Made by a program: the position numbers and the translations under genes. The notes under the pieces were generated by a model that made no database searches, was not told where the DNA came from, and saw only the letters and a program-made list of their open reading frames with translations. From assembly GCF_963422335.1 (NCBI RefSeq), contig NZ_OY729424.1, positions 6,014,001 to 6,078,000 of the forward strand: a DNA stretch of 64,000 nucleotides, read 5' to 3'. This document shows, piece by piece, positions 62,938 through 64,000 of this stretch. Origin of the DNA: an uncultured Roseateles sp. Lineage in GTDB: Bacteria; Pseudomonadota; Gammaproteobacteria; Burkholderiales; Burkholderiaceae_C. Position 1 is the first letter of the stretch. Each line of letters starts with the position of its first letter.

Positions 62938-64000
62938 ATGAGCCTGTCCACAACACGTTTGAGCAGCCCGCGGGTGGTCGTCATCGGCGCCGGCGTCGGT
63001 GGCCTGGCGGCCGCCGCGCTGCTGGCCCATCAGGGCCTGGACGTGCACCTGATCGAGCGCGGCCCGCAGCCCGGCGGCAAGCTGCGCCAGCTGGCCGTAG
63101 GCCCCAGCCTGCTCGACGCCGGCCCCACGGTGCTGACGATGCGCTGGGTGTTCGACGCGTTGTTCGAGCGCCTGGGCCAGTCGCTGGACGAGCATCTGAG
63201 CCTGCGGCCCTGCGCCGTGCTGGCCCGACATGCCTGGGGCCCCGAGGAGCGGCTGGACCTGCTGGCCGACATGGAGGCCAGCGTCGCCGCGATGGCCGAC
63301 TTCGCCGGCCCGGCCCAGGGCCAGCGCTACCGCGCCTTCTGCCGGCGGGCCAAGGAGATCTACGACACGCTGGAGCAGCCCTTTCTGCGCAGCCAGCGGC
63401 CCACGCCCTGGTCGCTGGCCTGGCGGGTGGGCCTGGCCCGGCTGCCGCAGCTGGCGCGCATCTCGCCGTTTCGCACGCTGTGGCAGGAGCTGGGCCGCTA
63501 CTTCCCCGACCCGCGGCTGCAGCAGCTGTTCGGCCGCTATGCCACCTACTGCGGCTCGTCGCCGTTCGACGCCCCGGCCACGCTGATGCTGGTGGCCCAT
63601 GTGGAGCGCGAGGCGGTGTGGCAGATAGCCGGCGGCATGCACCGGCTGGCCCAGTCGCTGGCCGCGCTGTGCCGGCAGCAGGGCGTGCAGATCAGCTACG
63701 GCCAGGAGGTGCGCCAGATCCTGCTGCGCCAGGGCCGCGTCTGCGGCGTGGCGCTGGATCAGGGCGCGCCACTGGAGGCCGATGCGGTGCTGTTCAATGG
63801 CGATGTCGAGGCGCTGCGGCGCGGCCTGCTGGGCCAGCCGCTGCGCCAGGCGCTGGGCGGCCGGCCGCTGGCACCGGCGCGGCGCTCGCTGTCGGCCGTG
63901 ACCTGGCATCTGCAGGCCGAGGTCGGCGGCTTCCCGCTGTCGCACCACAACGTGTTCTTCAGCGACCCTGCCGATGAAGGCTATCGCCAGGAATTTGCCG
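62938..64000 (+). CDS. crtD: Carotenoid C-3,4 desaturase (methoxyneurosporene dehydrogenase), 3' end outside window
   Basis: FAD-dependent desaturase of the CrtI/CrtD family; 354 codons are inside the window and the frame is still open at the edge. The dinucleotide motif is VVVIGAGVGGLAAAALLAHQ followed by LIERGPQPGGKL, with LLDAGPTVLTMRWVFDALF typical of CrtD rather than CrtI, and QIAGGMHRLAQSL. The ATG at 62938 lacks a strong ribosome binding site (GGCGGTG). With CrtF it indicates spheroidene-series carotenoids. Confidence 0.92.
   Translation, partial: MSLSTTRLSSPRVVVIGAGVGGLAAAALLAHQGLDVHLIERGPQPGGKLRQLAVGPSLLDAGPTVLTMRWVFDALFERLGQSLDEHLSLRPCAVLARHAWGPEERLDLLADMEASVAAMADFAGPAQGQRYRAFCRRAKEIYDTLEQPFLRSQRPTPWSLAWRVGLARLPQLARISPFRTLWQELGRYFPDPRLQQLFGRYATYCGSSPFDAPATLMLVAHVEREAVWQIAGGMHRLAQSLAALCRQQGVQISYGQEVRQILLRQGRVCGVALDQGAPLEADAVLFNGDVEALRRGLLGQPLRQALGGRPLAPARRSLSAVTWHLQAEVGGFPLSHHNVFFSDPADEGYRQEFA

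Overview
The window is GC-rich chromosomal DNA from a betaproteobacterium of the order Burkholderiales that carries a photosynthesis gene cluster, so most likely a purple or aerobic anoxygenic phototroph near Rubrivivax and Roseateles. This assignment rests on protein character and gene order (ampD-pilR-pilS-PP0621-ccsA type, ffh/ftsY, tctC-rich loci, crtEF-bchCXYZ-pufBALMC). I could not run any database search.

Layout. 1-6421 (+): a likely aroE tail, mtgA, a hypothetical gene, a TlpA-like thioredoxin, aroQ, accB-accC, prmA and a zinc-ribbon/DUF3426 protein. 6434-16502 (-): a nine-gene nucleoside uptake and catabolism operon headed by a LacI regulator with a perfect palindromic operator: BMP binding protein, double ATPase, two permeases, ribokinase, nucleoside hydrolase, a 2-oxoglutarate/Fe(II)-type oxygenase and a TRZ/ATZ deaminase. 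16709-22300 (-): a histone H1-like gene, nrdB and nrdA with NrdR-like boxes. 22539-30926: ampD, pilR, pilS, a PP0621-type protein and a CcsA-like protein (-), ffh and a DUF2726 protein (+), ftsY (-).

31044-41710: a tRNA-Met gene is the attachment site of a 10.5 kb genomic island bounded by a 20-bp direct repeat of the tRNA 3' end. It carries a small replication module (HTH protein, primase-type zinc finger, RepA-like ATPase), two clusters of short repeats that look like origin or regulatory DNA, an IS21-family and an IS66-family element, and fragments of disrupted genes. No integrase remains. 41916-47150: a metallo-hydrolase, a ModA-like protein, and a divergent GntR-controlled locus with two TctC-type binding proteins and a fumarylacetoacetate-hydrolase-family enzyme.

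47232-64000: light sensing and photosynthesis. A heme oxygenase (bphO) faces a bacteriophytochrome without a kinase domain (bphP), which overlaps ppsR. Upstream on the same strand lies a crtE-crtF-bchCXYZ-puf superoperon, with crtD divergent and running off the window end. The puf operon contains two small genes that I do not recognise: a 74-codon single-membrane-span protein between pufB and pufA, and a 61-codon frame joined by ATGA overlaps to both pufM and pufC. Paired TGT-N12-ACA PpsR/CrtJ sites with exactly 8-bp spacers lie upstream of bchC and between crtE and crtD. The inferred circuit is: BphO makes biliverdin for BphP, and BphP in far-red/red light relieves PpsR repression of bch, crt and puf genes.
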